A DNA stretch of 7,038 nt, taken from NCBI GenBank assembly GCA_021205255.1, contig JAJPXW010000104.1, positions 1-7,038 on the forward strand. The letters run 5' to 3'. The notes under the pieces were generated by a model. That model saw only the letters and a list, made by a program, of their open reading frames with translations, did no database searches and had not been told where the DNA came from. Made by a program: the position numbers and the translations under genes. Within the stretch, counting starts at the first letter, position 1; each line of letters starts with the position of its first letter. Positions 1-6,245 of the stretch are shown one piece after another. This DNA is from Burkholderiales bacterium. GTDB taxonomy: Bacteria; Pseudomonadota; Gammaproteobacteria; Burkholderiales; Burkholderiaceae_F.

Positions 1-68
1 CTTTGAAAAAAGTTCTGAGGGCAGATGCTGATGCCTTGTTAGATAGGCTAATGCGTAAATTACTTTAG
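1..68 (+). CDS. rnpA: RNase P protein component, 3' end only (partial)
   Basis: Reading from base 3, 21 codons end in TAG at 66-68 and give LKKVLRADADALLDRLMRKLL. The gene is cut by the window start. RnpA is the small basic protein that binds the RNase P RNA and helps it remove 5' leaders from precursor tRNAs. The visible tail is a basic, leucine-rich amphipathic helix, as expected at the RnpA C-terminus, but it contains no diagnostic motif such as the RNR box. The identification therefore rests mainly on position: rnpA lies directly before yidD and yidC in most proteobacteria, and here only 19 bases separate this stop from the yidD start. The fragment is too short for certainty. Confidence 0.72.
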   Translation, partial: LKKVLRADADALLDRLMRKLL

Positions 69-87
69 ACTCTGAAGCGCATTTGAA

Positions 88-399
88 GTGAAATGGATTC
101 TCATAGGCCTAGTTAAGTTATATAGACTTACGCTGTCGCCACTAGTTGGACAACACTGCAAATATTTGCCAACCTGCTCCCAATATTCATTGGAAGCTTT
201 GGAAAGGTTTGGGGCAATTAAAGGCACCTGGCTAACTATTTGGAGACTTTTTAGATGCAATCCATTTAGTAAAGGTGGAATAGACGAAGTTCCGCAAACC
301 TTCAAATGGAATTGCTGGAGTCGAGAAAACCAAGAAAGTAAAATTAACTCTAATTTTTTGAAATCAAAAGAAGAATATTCCAATCATGATGGGAAGTGA
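88..399 (+). CDS. yidD: YidD, membrane protein insertion efficiency factor
   Basis: YidD is a small, membrane-associated protein that assists YidC/Sec-dependent insertion of inner-membrane proteins. The family core is clear: an N-terminal amphipathic/hydrophobic helix (residues 1-20, MKWILIGLVKLYRLTLSPLVG), then GQHCKYLPTCSQYSLEAL with the conserved Cys24 and Cys30, then FGAIKGTWLTIWRLFRCNPFSKGGIDEVP with Cys57. The start is GTG at 88; an in-frame TGA at 73-75 leaves no earlier start, and the N-terminus begins where the family does. I see no good Shine-Dalgarno sequence, so coupling to rnpA is likely. At 103 residues it is longer than E. coli YidD (85). The extra part, from about residue 71 (FKWNCWSRENQE...), is polar and not conserved, and its last codons overlap the yidC start by 14 bases. 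Confidence 0.95.
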   Translation: MKWILIGLVKLYRLTLSPLVGQHCKYLPTCSQYSLEALERFGAIKGTWLTIWRLFRCNPFSKGGIDEVPQTFKWNCWSRENQESKINSNFLKSKEEYSNHDGK

Positions 400-2104
400 C
401 ATTCAACGAGGGCTGCTGTGGATTCTGCTAGGCCTCTCGGGTGCGATGCTAATAGATAAGTGGCAGGTCTATAACGGCAGGCCTTCATTTTTTGGCATTG
501 AGCCTCCTGCTCAAGTCCAGACCGTAGAGAAAACCGAAAACGCTGTTCCTACGCCTCCAACTCCCACTCCAAGCGTTGCTGTTCCAGCACCGGCTACCGC
601 TCCGGTGACATCAATGCACAAGGAGAATCTCATTGAAGTCGAGACTGACTTAGCGCGTCTTACTTTTGATCCAGACGGCGCCGTTATTGTCAGGTCCGAA
701 CTTCTGAAAGAGAAACAACAAATCCCTTGGGTCGATACCGGCCTGGCTGGCTTAGTTCTTGGAAATAAAGTCCCTCCGCCAAAGGATGAAATTCTTTTCC
801 AGGATCGGCCGCCTAGAGTCTACTTAGCGCAGACTGGTCTTATCGGTGGCGATTTTCCTAACCACAAGACACCGATGAAGCTCGTCCCAGGCCCGCTTAA
901 ATTAGAAGACGGACAGAATTCCCTTAGCGTTAAGTTTGAAGGCGAGTCCGGTGGAGTAAAACTCGTCAAGACCTATACCTTTGAGAGAAACCACTACTCC
1001 ATTAAAGTCCAGCACGATATTTATAACAACTCTCAAGCCGACATCACTCCTTCGGTTTACTACCAGCTAGAACGCGACGGCGAGAAACCAGAAGGTCAAA
1101 GCTCCATGATCAATTCGTTCACTGGAGCTGCCGTATATTCCGAAGAAGAAAAATTCCAGAAAATTACCTTCTCCAACATTAAAGATCAGAACAAGGACTT
1201 TGAAAAAGTTGCAAATAATGGTTGGGTAGGAATGATTCAGCACTACTTCGTTTCAGCTTGGGTACCTACTGAAGGAGTGCAAAGAGAAAATTACACTCGA
1301 CCGCTTGGAGAGAACCTCTATGCCGTGGGGACTATCGTTCCAGCTGGCATAGTACCAGCTGGAGGCTCTACTTCAGCGCAAGCAACTCTATACTCAGGTC
1401 CGCAAGATCAAGAAAGACTTGAACAAGTTGCTCCTGGATTGTCTCTTGTTGTCGACTATGGATGGTTAACTTTCATTGCCAAGCCGATCTACTGGATTTT
1501 GACTATGTTGCATAGCCTAGTCAGAAACTGGGGATGGTCCATTATTCTGTTGACCTGCATTGTCAAAGCAATTCTTTATCCACTGTCTTTAGCTGGCTAT
1601 AAGTCGATGGCCAGAATGAAGGACCTTGGGCCAAGGATGAAAGCTTTGAAGGAGAAGTTTGGCGACGACAAGCAAGCGATGAACCAGGCCGTCATGCAGC
1701 TCTATAAGACGGAAAAGATAAATCCAGTTGGCGGTTGCTTGCCAATTTTGCTTCAGTTGCCAGTATTCCTTGCCTTGTATTGGGTATTGCTTGCTTCCGT
1801 GGAATTGCGCGATGCTCCGTGGATGTTGTGGATTACTGACTTAGCAGCTCCAGATCCATGGTTTATTTTGCCGGCCATCATGATCTTTACCATGTGGATT
1901 CAGTACAAGCTAAATCCAACTCCTCCAGATCCGATGCAGGCAAAATTGATGATGTTCATGCCTTTTATCTTCGGCATCATGTTCATCTTCTTCCCGTCAG
2001 GCTTGGTTCTGTACTGGTTGACGAACAACATTCTTTCGATCATTCAGCAGTATGTGGTGAACAAACAGATCGAGAAAGATCGGTTAAGACGGCAACGGAA
2101 CTAA
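386..2104 (+). CDS. yidC: YidC/Oxa1-family membrane protein insertase
   Basis: YidC inserts and folds inner-membrane proteins, alone or with SecYEG. The 572-residue protein (E. coli YidC has 548) has a first membrane helix at about 9-25, a Pro/Thr/Ala-rich periplasmic linker at 52-75, the large periplasmic beta domain at about 80-355, and a C-terminal five-helix-type insertase core. In the core, NWGWSIILLTCIVKAILYPL (381-400) carries Lys394 where E. coli has the groove Arg366. The cytoplasmic coiled-coil C1 loop follows (about 401-447), then NPVGGCLPILLQLPVFLALY (446-465), APDPWFILPAIM and FPSGLVLYWLTNNILSIIQQ, with a basic tail. Tandem ATGs lie at 386 and 389. I keep the first because the purine-rich AAAAGAAGAA at 366-375 is nearer to it. 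It overlaps the yidD end by 14 bases, which suggests translational coupling in the rnpA-yidD-yidC unit. Confidence 0.98.
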   Translation: MMGSDIQRGLLWILLGLSGAMLIDKWQVYNGRPSFFGIEPPAQVQTVEKTENAVPTPPTPTPSVAVPAPATAPVTSMHKENLIEVETDLARLTFDPDGAVIVRSELLKEKQQIPWVDTGLAGLVLGNKVPPPKDEILFQDRPPRVYLAQTGLIGGDFPNHKTPMKLVPGPLKLEDGQNSLSVKFEGESGGVKLVKTYTFERNHYSIKVQHDIYNNSQADITPSVYYQLERDGEKPEGQSSMINSFTGAAVYSEEEKFQKITFSNIKDQNKDFEKVANNGWVGMIQHYFVSAWVPTEGVQRENYTRPLGENLYAVGTIVPAGIVPAGGSTSAQATLYSGPQDQERLEQVAPGLSLVVDYGWLTFIAKPIYWILTMLHSLVRNWGWSIILLTCIVKAILYPLSLAGYKSMARMKDLGPRMKALKEKFGDDKQAMNQAVMQLYKTEKINPVGGCLPILLQLPVFLALYWVLLASVELRDAPWMLWITDLAAPDPWFILPAIMIFTMWIQYKLNPTPPDPMQAKLMMFMPFIFGIMFIFFPSGLVLYWLTNNILSIIQQYVVNKQIEKDRLRRQRN

Positions 2105-2147
2105 CCGGGTTTGTTAAGTTACCGGTTAGGACATTGTTAAACTAACC
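2101..2147 (+). repeat. Inverted repeat with alternative pairing over the yidC stop codon
   Basis: CTAACCGG (2101-2108) is a perfect 8-base inverted match to CCGGTTAG (2122-2129), with a 13-base loop. The first arm contains the yidC stop codon. A third element, CTAACC at 2142-2147, can pair with GGTTAG at 2124-2129 across 12 bases, so two hairpins compete for the central arm. No T-tract follows either one. This could be a 3' UTR stabilising structure, part of a compound terminator with the hairpin downstream, or chance. The pairing is seen; any function is inference. Confidence 0.5.
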
Positions 2148-2162
2148 ACTTAGTAATACGTA

Positions 2163-2211
2163 AGAAGTCCCTGGTTCGCCAGGGACTTCTGGTTCGCCAG
2201 GGACTTCTTTT
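2163..2211 (+). terminator. Likely intrinsic terminator after yidC, with duplicated 3' arm
   Basis: AGAAGTCCCTGG (2163-2174), TTCG loop (2175-2178) and CCAGGGACTTCT (2179-2190) form a perfect 12-bp stem. A second exact copy of loop plus 3' arm follows and ends in TTTT (2208-2211). The proximal hairpin therefore lacks an adjacent T-run, while pairing of the 5' arm with the distal copy (2197-2208) places the short T-run directly after the stem but with a 22-base loop. It ends the rnpA-yidD-yidC transcript in all likelihood. The stem also faces the convergent - strand gene ending at 2295, but on that strand only a weak T-containing stretch follows. Confidence 0.75.
2173..2208 (+). repeat. Two exact tandem copies of an 18-bp unit in the terminator
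   Basis: GGTTCGCCAGGGACTTCT occurs at 2173-2190 and again, identically and with no gap, at 2191-2208. Each unit consists of the last two bases of the 5' arm, the TTCG loop and the 3' arm of the terminator hairpin. The lack of any mismatch suggests a recent slippage duplication or active maintenance. Confidence 0.9.
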
Positions 2212-2294
2212 GGCCTTCCAATATTTCAAGGGACCAAATCTTCTAAATCAATTCTATTCTCATAAGAAACGGGCATTTAGGGAGATGGATCTTG

Positions 2295-2675
2295 TTATTT
2301 CCATTTCTTATTTTTCATTTGCTCTTTTAGTCTCTTGGCCTTCTCTTCTTTTTCTTGCTGCTTTAACAGTTGCTGTTGCCTCTGAAAGCGATTAGCAAAA
2401 TAAGTCCATACTAGAATTGGCCAAAACCATATGCTGACTATCCAAAGAAGTATGGTTTTAGCTTCTGCGCTTCTCGTGGAATTTCTATTGATGTAGAAAA
2501 GGCTAACGACACCAATATTTACGTAGCATAAACATATAATGTAGACGAGCACGCGGACCTTATAAGTGTCCCCCGCTATGCTCCCCACCAGGGCTCCGAT
2601 TGGAATAGCTAGCAAGATAGCAATGGATGCCCCAATTAGGTTGGCGCCAAAATTATTGTTAGGACGTAAAGTCAT
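2295..2675 (-). CDS. Small hypothetical inner-membrane protein, three predicted helices
   Basis: I do not recognise this 126-residue protein. Three hydrophobic stretches are visible: residues 12-34 (Gly/Ala-rich, with GASIAILLAIPIGALVGSIAG), 41-62 (VLVYIICLCYVNIGVVSLFYI) and 73-94 (Trp-rich, ILLWIVSIWFWPILVWTYFAN). A strongly polar Gln/Lys/Glu tail (96-126) probably forms a short helix or coiled coil, most likely cytoplasmic. It is convergent with yidC and divergent from mnmE, and its ATG lies 23 bases from the mnmE ATG, so its promoter must lie inside mnmE. No clear Shine-Dalgarno sequence precedes it. Membrane topology with a charged tail, and its placement in an otherwise empty 594-base gap, argue that it is a real gene. 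Its position beside yidC does not by itself indicate a role in insertion. Confidence 0.65.
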   Translation of the reverse strand: MTLRPNNNFGANLIGASIAILLAIPIGALVGSIAGDTYKVRVLVYIICLCYVNIGVVSLFYINRNSTRSAEAKTILLWIVSIWFWPILVWTYFANRFQRQQQLLKQQEKEEKAKRLKEQMKNKKWK

Positions 2676-2683
2676 TTTTATTT

Positions 2684-2688
2684 AGAGG
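2684..2688 (+). promoter_or_regulatory. Probable ribosome binding site of mnmE
   Basis: AGAGG lies 10 bases before the ATG at 2699; GGTGG at 2691-2695 is too close to serve. It sits in the 23-base gap between the divergent starts and supports 2699 as the mnmE start. Confidence 0.5.
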
Positions 2689-2698
2689 CTGGTGGCTA

Positions 2699-4096
2699 AT
2701 GACCGTAAATTCTAGTGAGCCTATTGTTGCGATTGCGACAGCCCCGGGAAATTCGGGAATAGGCATCATTCGACTGTCAGGCGAAGACGCAACTCTTAAA
2801 TCTATCGTCTCCAGGCTGGTTCGGGATGATAAGTTCGAGCCAAGGAAAGTAGTTCTTAAAAAATTGTTCACTCCAGCAGGCGAGCAAATAGATAGGGCAT
2901 TAATTATCTATTTTCCAGCCCCTTTTTCCTACACTGGAGAAACGGTTATCGAAATTCAAGCGCATGGCGGACAAGTTTTACTCACATGGCTGATGGAGAT
3001 GCTCGAAGAAATTGGCAAGGATCAGGGGTTACGGCTAGCTAATCCCGGCGAGTTTACTGAGCGGGCTTTTCTAAATGGAAAGATGGATATAGTCCAGGCT
3101 GAAGCAGTGGCCGACATCATTGATGCTTCTTCAAGAAATGCACTACGTGCCGCTTCTCTTTCCCTTAAAGGGGAATTCTCTAAGAAAATCCACGAGCTTG
3201 CGGATGAACTTATCCACCTAAGAGTTGAAGTTGAAGCGATTCTTGATTTTCCAGAAGAAGAAATCGACTTTGTGAGTGAATATAAGTGTCAGCAGCGCAC
3301 TGAAGAGTTGCTGGCGGCTCTTAACAACATTTTAGATACTGCCCAGCAGGGAGTTGCTTTAAGAGAAGGATTCAGAGCTGCGATTGTCGGTCAGACCAAT
3401 GTTGGAAAATCTAGTCTCTTGAATCAATTGGCTGGTGAAGATATTGCTATTGTTTCTGCAGTTGAAGGTACGACAAGAGACAAGATCCAAACTCAAATTC
3501 TTATTAATGGAATTCCATTTTTCATTATTGATACCGCTGGCATTCGAGACACAGGGGACGAAGTAGAAAAAATCGGTATAGACCGAGCAAAAAAAGAAAT
3601 TTCTACGGCAGATATCATTCTTCACGTCACAGAAGCTACTTCTGCATTAGCTTCGCAGGAAGATGAGAAAGACCGAAAAGTCATACAGCTAATTGAAAGC
3701 CTAACCCACCCTGACATTCCTGTCATAACGGTAAGGAATAAAGCCGATCTAATAGAAAGAAGAGACAGTAAAAATGTTTCACGTGAAACAGAGGTTTTTA
3801 CTTCCGCTGTCACAGGTGAAGGTATAGAGAGCTTGAAAAAAATTCTCTTGAAAACAGCTGGTTGGAAAGATAAGGAATCCGTATTCATAGCAAGAGAACG
3901 TCATGTAAGAAGCTTAAAGGAAGCTAGAAGCCATCTCGAAAAAGCCCTTTTCCTAATTAGTTCCTCCGACCAACCTTTAGAGCTTTATGCCGAAGAACTT
4001 AGACTTGCGGCCGATAAGCTTGGAGAAATAGTAGGAAAAACTTTACCGGACGACTTGCTAGGGATGATCTTTAGCGGATTCTGTATTGGTAAGTAA
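2699..4096 (+). CDS. mnmE: tRNA uridine-5-carboxymethylaminomethyl modification GTPase MnmE
   Basis: MnmE (TrmE) is a dimeric, potassium-activated GTPase that works with MnmG to install the 5-aminomethyl or 5-carboxymethylaminomethyl group on wobble uridine 34 of certain tRNAs. The 465-residue protein has the N-terminal tetrahydrofolate-binding domain (about 1-120: PIVAIATAPGNSGIGIIRLSG, GGQVLL, NPGEFTERAFLNGKMD) and a helical domain split around an inserted G domain. The G domain carries the P-loop GQTNVGKS (231-238), GTTRD (257-261), DTAG (278-281), NKAD (347-350) and SAVTGEG (369-375). The C-terminal FCIGK, with the family's catalytic-site cysteine, is intact at 461-465. The P-loop has Thr where GRPNxGKS is usual. 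Codons 359-364 (NVSRET) coincide with a perfect parS site. The gene is separated from yidC by a terminator, so it probably has its own promoter, which I could not identify. Confidence 0.98.
   Translation: MTVNSSEPIVAIATAPGNSGIGIIRLSGEDATLKSIVSRLVRDDKFEPRKVVLKKLFTPAGEQIDRALIIYFPAPFSYTGETVIEIQAHGGQVLLTWLMEMLEEIGKDQGLRLANPGEFTERAFLNGKMDIVQAEAVADIIDASSRNALRAASLSLKGEFSKKIHELADELIHLRVEVEAILDFPEEEIDFVSEYKCQQRTEELLAALNNILDTAQQGVALREGFRAAIVGQTNVGKSSLLNQLAGEDIAIVSAVEGTTRDKIQTQILINGIPFFIIDTAGIRDTGDEVEKIGIDRAKKEISTADIILHVTEATSALASQEDEKDRKVIQLIESLTHPDIPVITVRNKADLIERRDSKNVSRETEVFTSAVTGEGIESLKKILLKTAGWKDKESVFIARERHVRSLKEARSHLEKALFLISSSDQPLELYAEELRLAADKLGEIVGKTLPDDLLGMIFSGFCIGK
3775..3790. other. parS: Perfect parS centromere-like site (ParB binding) inside mnmE
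   Basis: TGTTTCACGTGAAACA is a perfect 16-bp palindrome identical to the chromosomal parS consensus known from Bacillus and many other bacteria. ParB loads here as a CTP-dependent clamp and, with ParA and SMC, directs segregation of the origin region. Sites usually lie close to oriC, often inside genes. The site spans the last base of codon 359 through codon 364 of mnmE and is translated as part of NVSRET. This lies between the NKAD and SA motifs, a loop that tolerates variation. The gene neighbourhood (rnpA, yidC, mnmG, rsmG) is a typical origin-proximal one, which supports the call. ParA and ParB themselves are not in the window. Confidence 0.9.
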
Positions 4097-4337
4097 TATA
4101 TGGGAAGAAGCCAGCTAAAAGTACCAGCGCTTTTACTCCCAATCTAACTAACTCATCCAGAGAACGACATCTTGTAGACTTCAAGCCATAATTTAAAGCG
4201 TTAAAGTCATTATTAAAACCCCTCCATTCACGCTTCAAGTAGAGTATTTTTTATATTCAATGGATTTGGATAATGTTTGAAGCTTTTTGCATCTCACAGA
4301 ATTAAAAAGCGTTTCGTGCGGAACGGAAAAGATATAG
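4097..4337. other. AT-rich non-coding gap between mnmE and mnmG
   Basis: No credible gene is seen in these 241 bases. The segment includes an AT-rich core (TATTTTTTATATTCAA, 4245-4260) and a near-match to the DnaA box on the - strand (TTATCCAAA, 4265-4273, one mismatch to TTATCCACA). Inverted arms GCTTCAA (4232-4238) and TTGAAGC (4277-4283) flank this core. AAAGCGTT is repeated directly at 4195-4202 and 4306-4313, and TAAAAG/CTTTTA (4116-4121, 4130-4135) can form a weak hairpin. It must contain the mnmG leader and probably a promoter, though no convincing -35/-10 pair stands out. The mnmG ribosome site is weak (GGAAAAG, 4325-4331). Confidence 0.5.
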
Positions 4338-6245
4338 ATGAACACATATCCTGAAACTTTTGATGTGACTGTAATTGGTGGGGGAAATGCCGGCCTAGAA
4401 GCTGCTCCTATCGCTGCAAAAATGGGAGCCAAGACTCTACTGGTCACTCATAGCTTCGAGCGCTTTGGAGAGCAATCATGCAATCCTTCCATCGGCGGAA
4501 TCGGTAAAAGCCATTTAGTCAAAGAAATAGATGCGCTTGGCGGCCTAATGGCCGTAGTTACAGACCATGCCGGTATTCAGTTTCGCATTCTCAATGCTTC
4601 TAAAGGAGCCGCCGTCCAGGCAACTAGAGCACAAATCGACCGTAAGATCTATAAAAACCATATGCATAGGCAGGTTTGGCATATACCTGGCTTAATGCAC
4701 TTCCAAGCGGCTGCCGATTCTCTTTTAATCGAGGGTGGCAAAGTTACTGGAGTGGTTCTGGACAATGGCATCAAAGTAAGGTCTAAAACCGTAATTTTGA
4801 CAGCGGGAACTTTTCTCAATGGAAAAATGTTCGTTGGTCTTAAGTCCTTTCCTGGCGGTCGTATTAATGATCCACCTTCGACTGCGCTTGCAGAATGCCT
4901 TGCACAGCTTGGATTACCAAGAGCTAGATTAAAAACAGGCACACCGGCCAGACTTGACGGAAGAACTATCGACTTTAATAAATGCAAGATCCAGCTTGGC
5001 GATACCAATCCAGTTCCTGTCTTTTCCTATATGGGCTCCCCCTCTCAGCACCCTATGCAGGTTCCATGTTGGATCACTCATACTAATGAGAAAACGCATG
5101 ACATTATCCGAGCTGGATTAGGCACTTCGCCTTTATTTACAGGCAAAATCGAAGGTATAGGTCCCCGCTATTGCCCTTCTATTGAAGATAAGATTCATCG
5201 GTTTGCCGATAAAACTTCGCATCACGTTTTTTTGGAACCTGAGGGGCTAGATACCACTGTTTTTTATCCCAATGGCATTTCCACAAGTTTGGACTGCGAA
5301 GTCCAAATGGATTTTATTAGGACGATTCCAGGACTTGAAAACGTCAGGATCCTAAGGCCAGGTTATGCCATTGAATACGATTTCTACGATCCCACCGCTC
5401 TTAAAGCCTCGCTTGAAAGCAAAATTCTGGAAAACTTATTTCTTGCTGGCCAAGTCAACGGGACTACTGGCTATGAGGAAGCGGCTGCCCAGGGAATTTA
5501 CGCAGGTATAAACGCCGTCTTAAAAAGCAGGGATCAAGAACCTTTTATTTTAGGAAGAGATCAAGCTTATCTCGGGGTCATGATCGACGACCTAATTACT
5601 AAAGGTGTCAATGAACCTTATCGGATGTTTACTTCAAGAGCGGAATTTCGTCTAAGCCTGAGAGAAGACAATGCTGATTTGCGACTGACGGAAATTGGCC
5701 GCAAGCTCGGTTCAGTCGATGATAGAAGATGGGGTTACTACTGCCAGAAGTGCGATAAGTTAGAAGCCGAGGAGGAAAGACTCAAATCTATTTGGGTGAA
5801 TCCTGGAGTGTTAAACGAAACTTCCAAAAGGATGCTAGGCGGAGATTTACAAAAGGAGGCCACTCTCTACGCATTATTGAAGCGGCCGCAGATGGATTAT
5901 GAAAAGCTTAGACATCTAAAGCCAGTAGCAGGTGCACCATTCCTGCAAGAGCCAACTCTAGACCCAAGTCTTGGGAAATTGCTTAATACACGCGTTAAAT
6001 ACGCAGGCTACATCAACAGACAAAAAGAAGAGGTTAAGAGGGACAAAGATCGGCTCCATACAAAAATTCCAGAGAACTTTAACTACGATGAAGTAAAAGG
6101 CCTCTCTTTCGAAATTTGCCAGAAATTAAAGAAAATTCGGCCGCAGACGATTGGGCAGGCTTTAAGTATTTCTGGAGTTACTCCCGCAGCCGTCTCGATA
6201 TTGCTTGTCTACCTTAAACGTGCCGAATCTATGGCTAAGAAGTAA
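4338..6245 (+). CDS. mnmG: tRNA uridine-5-carboxymethylaminomethyl modification enzyme MnmG
   Basis: MnmG (GidA) is the FAD- and NADH-binding partner of MnmE in wobble-uridine modification. The 635-residue length is normal. The Rossmann FAD motif VIGGGNAGLEAA (12-23) is at the N-terminus. Conserved cysteines are present at Cys48 in SCNPSIGGIGK and Cys279 in GPRYCPSIEDK, matching E. coli Cys47 and Cys277. Further family blocks are LKTGTPARLDGRTIDF (198-213), FLEPEG (298-303), YPNGISTSL (310-318), RPGYAIEYDF (340-349), AGQVNGTTGYEEAAAQG (370-386) and EPYRMFTSRAEFRL (426-439), then a helical MnmE/tRNA-binding C-terminus ending in ISGVTPAAVSILLVYLKR. Some usually constant residues differ: Asn17 for His, Gln94 for Arg in the KGxAVRATRAQ block, and Ser for Arg in GQASRISGV. 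It abuts rsmG directly, so the two are almost certainly cotranscribed. Confidence 0.98.
   Translation: MNTYPETFDVTVIGGGNAGLEAAPIAAKMGAKTLLVTHSFERFGEQSCNPSIGGIGKSHLVKEIDALGGLMAVVTDHAGIQFRILNASKGAAVQATRAQIDRKIYKNHMHRQVWHIPGLMHFQAAADSLLIEGGKVTGVVLDNGIKVRSKTVILTAGTFLNGKMFVGLKSFPGGRINDPPSTALAECLAQLGLPRARLKTGTPARLDGRTIDFNKCKIQLGDTNPVPVFSYMGSPSQHPMQVPCWITHTNEKTHDIIRAGLGTSPLFTGKIEGIGPRYCPSIEDKIHRFADKTSHHVFLEPEGLDTTVFYPNGISTSLDCEVQMDFIRTIPGLENVRILRPGYAIEYDFYDPTALKASLESKILENLFLAGQVNGTTGYEEAAAQGIYAGINAVLKSRDQEPFILGRDQAYLGVMIDDLITKGVNEPYRMFTSRAEFRLSLREDNADLRLTEIGRKLGSVDDRRWGYYCQKCDKLEAEEERLKSIWVNPGVLNETSKRMLGGDLQKEATLYALLKRPQMDYEKLRHLKPVAGAPFLQEPTLDPSLGKLLNTRVKYAGYINRQKEEVKRDKDRLHTKIPENFNYDEVKGLSFEICQKLKKIRPQTIGQALSISGVTPAAVSILLVYLKRAESMAKK

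Noticed and set aside
1334..1364. Repeated CCAGCTGG giving IVPAGIVPAGG in YidC
   Set aside because: YidC homologues often have two Pro/Ala/Gly turns here, so it need not be a recent duplication.
2212..2294. Possible further element between the terminator and the - strand gene
   Set aside because: I see only AT-rich sequence and no convincing dyad, promoter or reading frame.
2656..2684. TTGTTA-17-TATTTA as a promoter for mnmE
   Set aside because: The start of transcription would fall at about 2690, after the probable ribosome site, and the -10 match is poor.
3210..3218. TTATCCACC, one mismatch from a DnaA box, inside mnmE
   Set aside because: A single near-match within coding sequence is expected by chance and has no cluster around it.
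3618..3633. Second parS-like site with an intact TTCACGT core, 142 bases before the perfect parS
   Set aside because: Only 11 of 16 positions match and one half-site is broken, so it is not reported as a ParB site.
4310..4325. Degenerate parS-like dyad CGTTTCGTGCGGAACG just before mnmG
   Set aside because: Ten of 16 positions match and the centre is wrong; ParB sites are rarely this diverged.
4235..4447. Open frame on the - strand over the mnmE-mnmG gap and mnmG start
   Set aside because: Half of it is opposite the conserved FAD motif, its composition is unremarkable, and no ribosome site is seen.
4649..5008. Open frame on the - strand opposite mnmG (119 codons)
   Set aside because: It lies wholly within a strongly conserved gene and its protein looks like a shadow with no family features.
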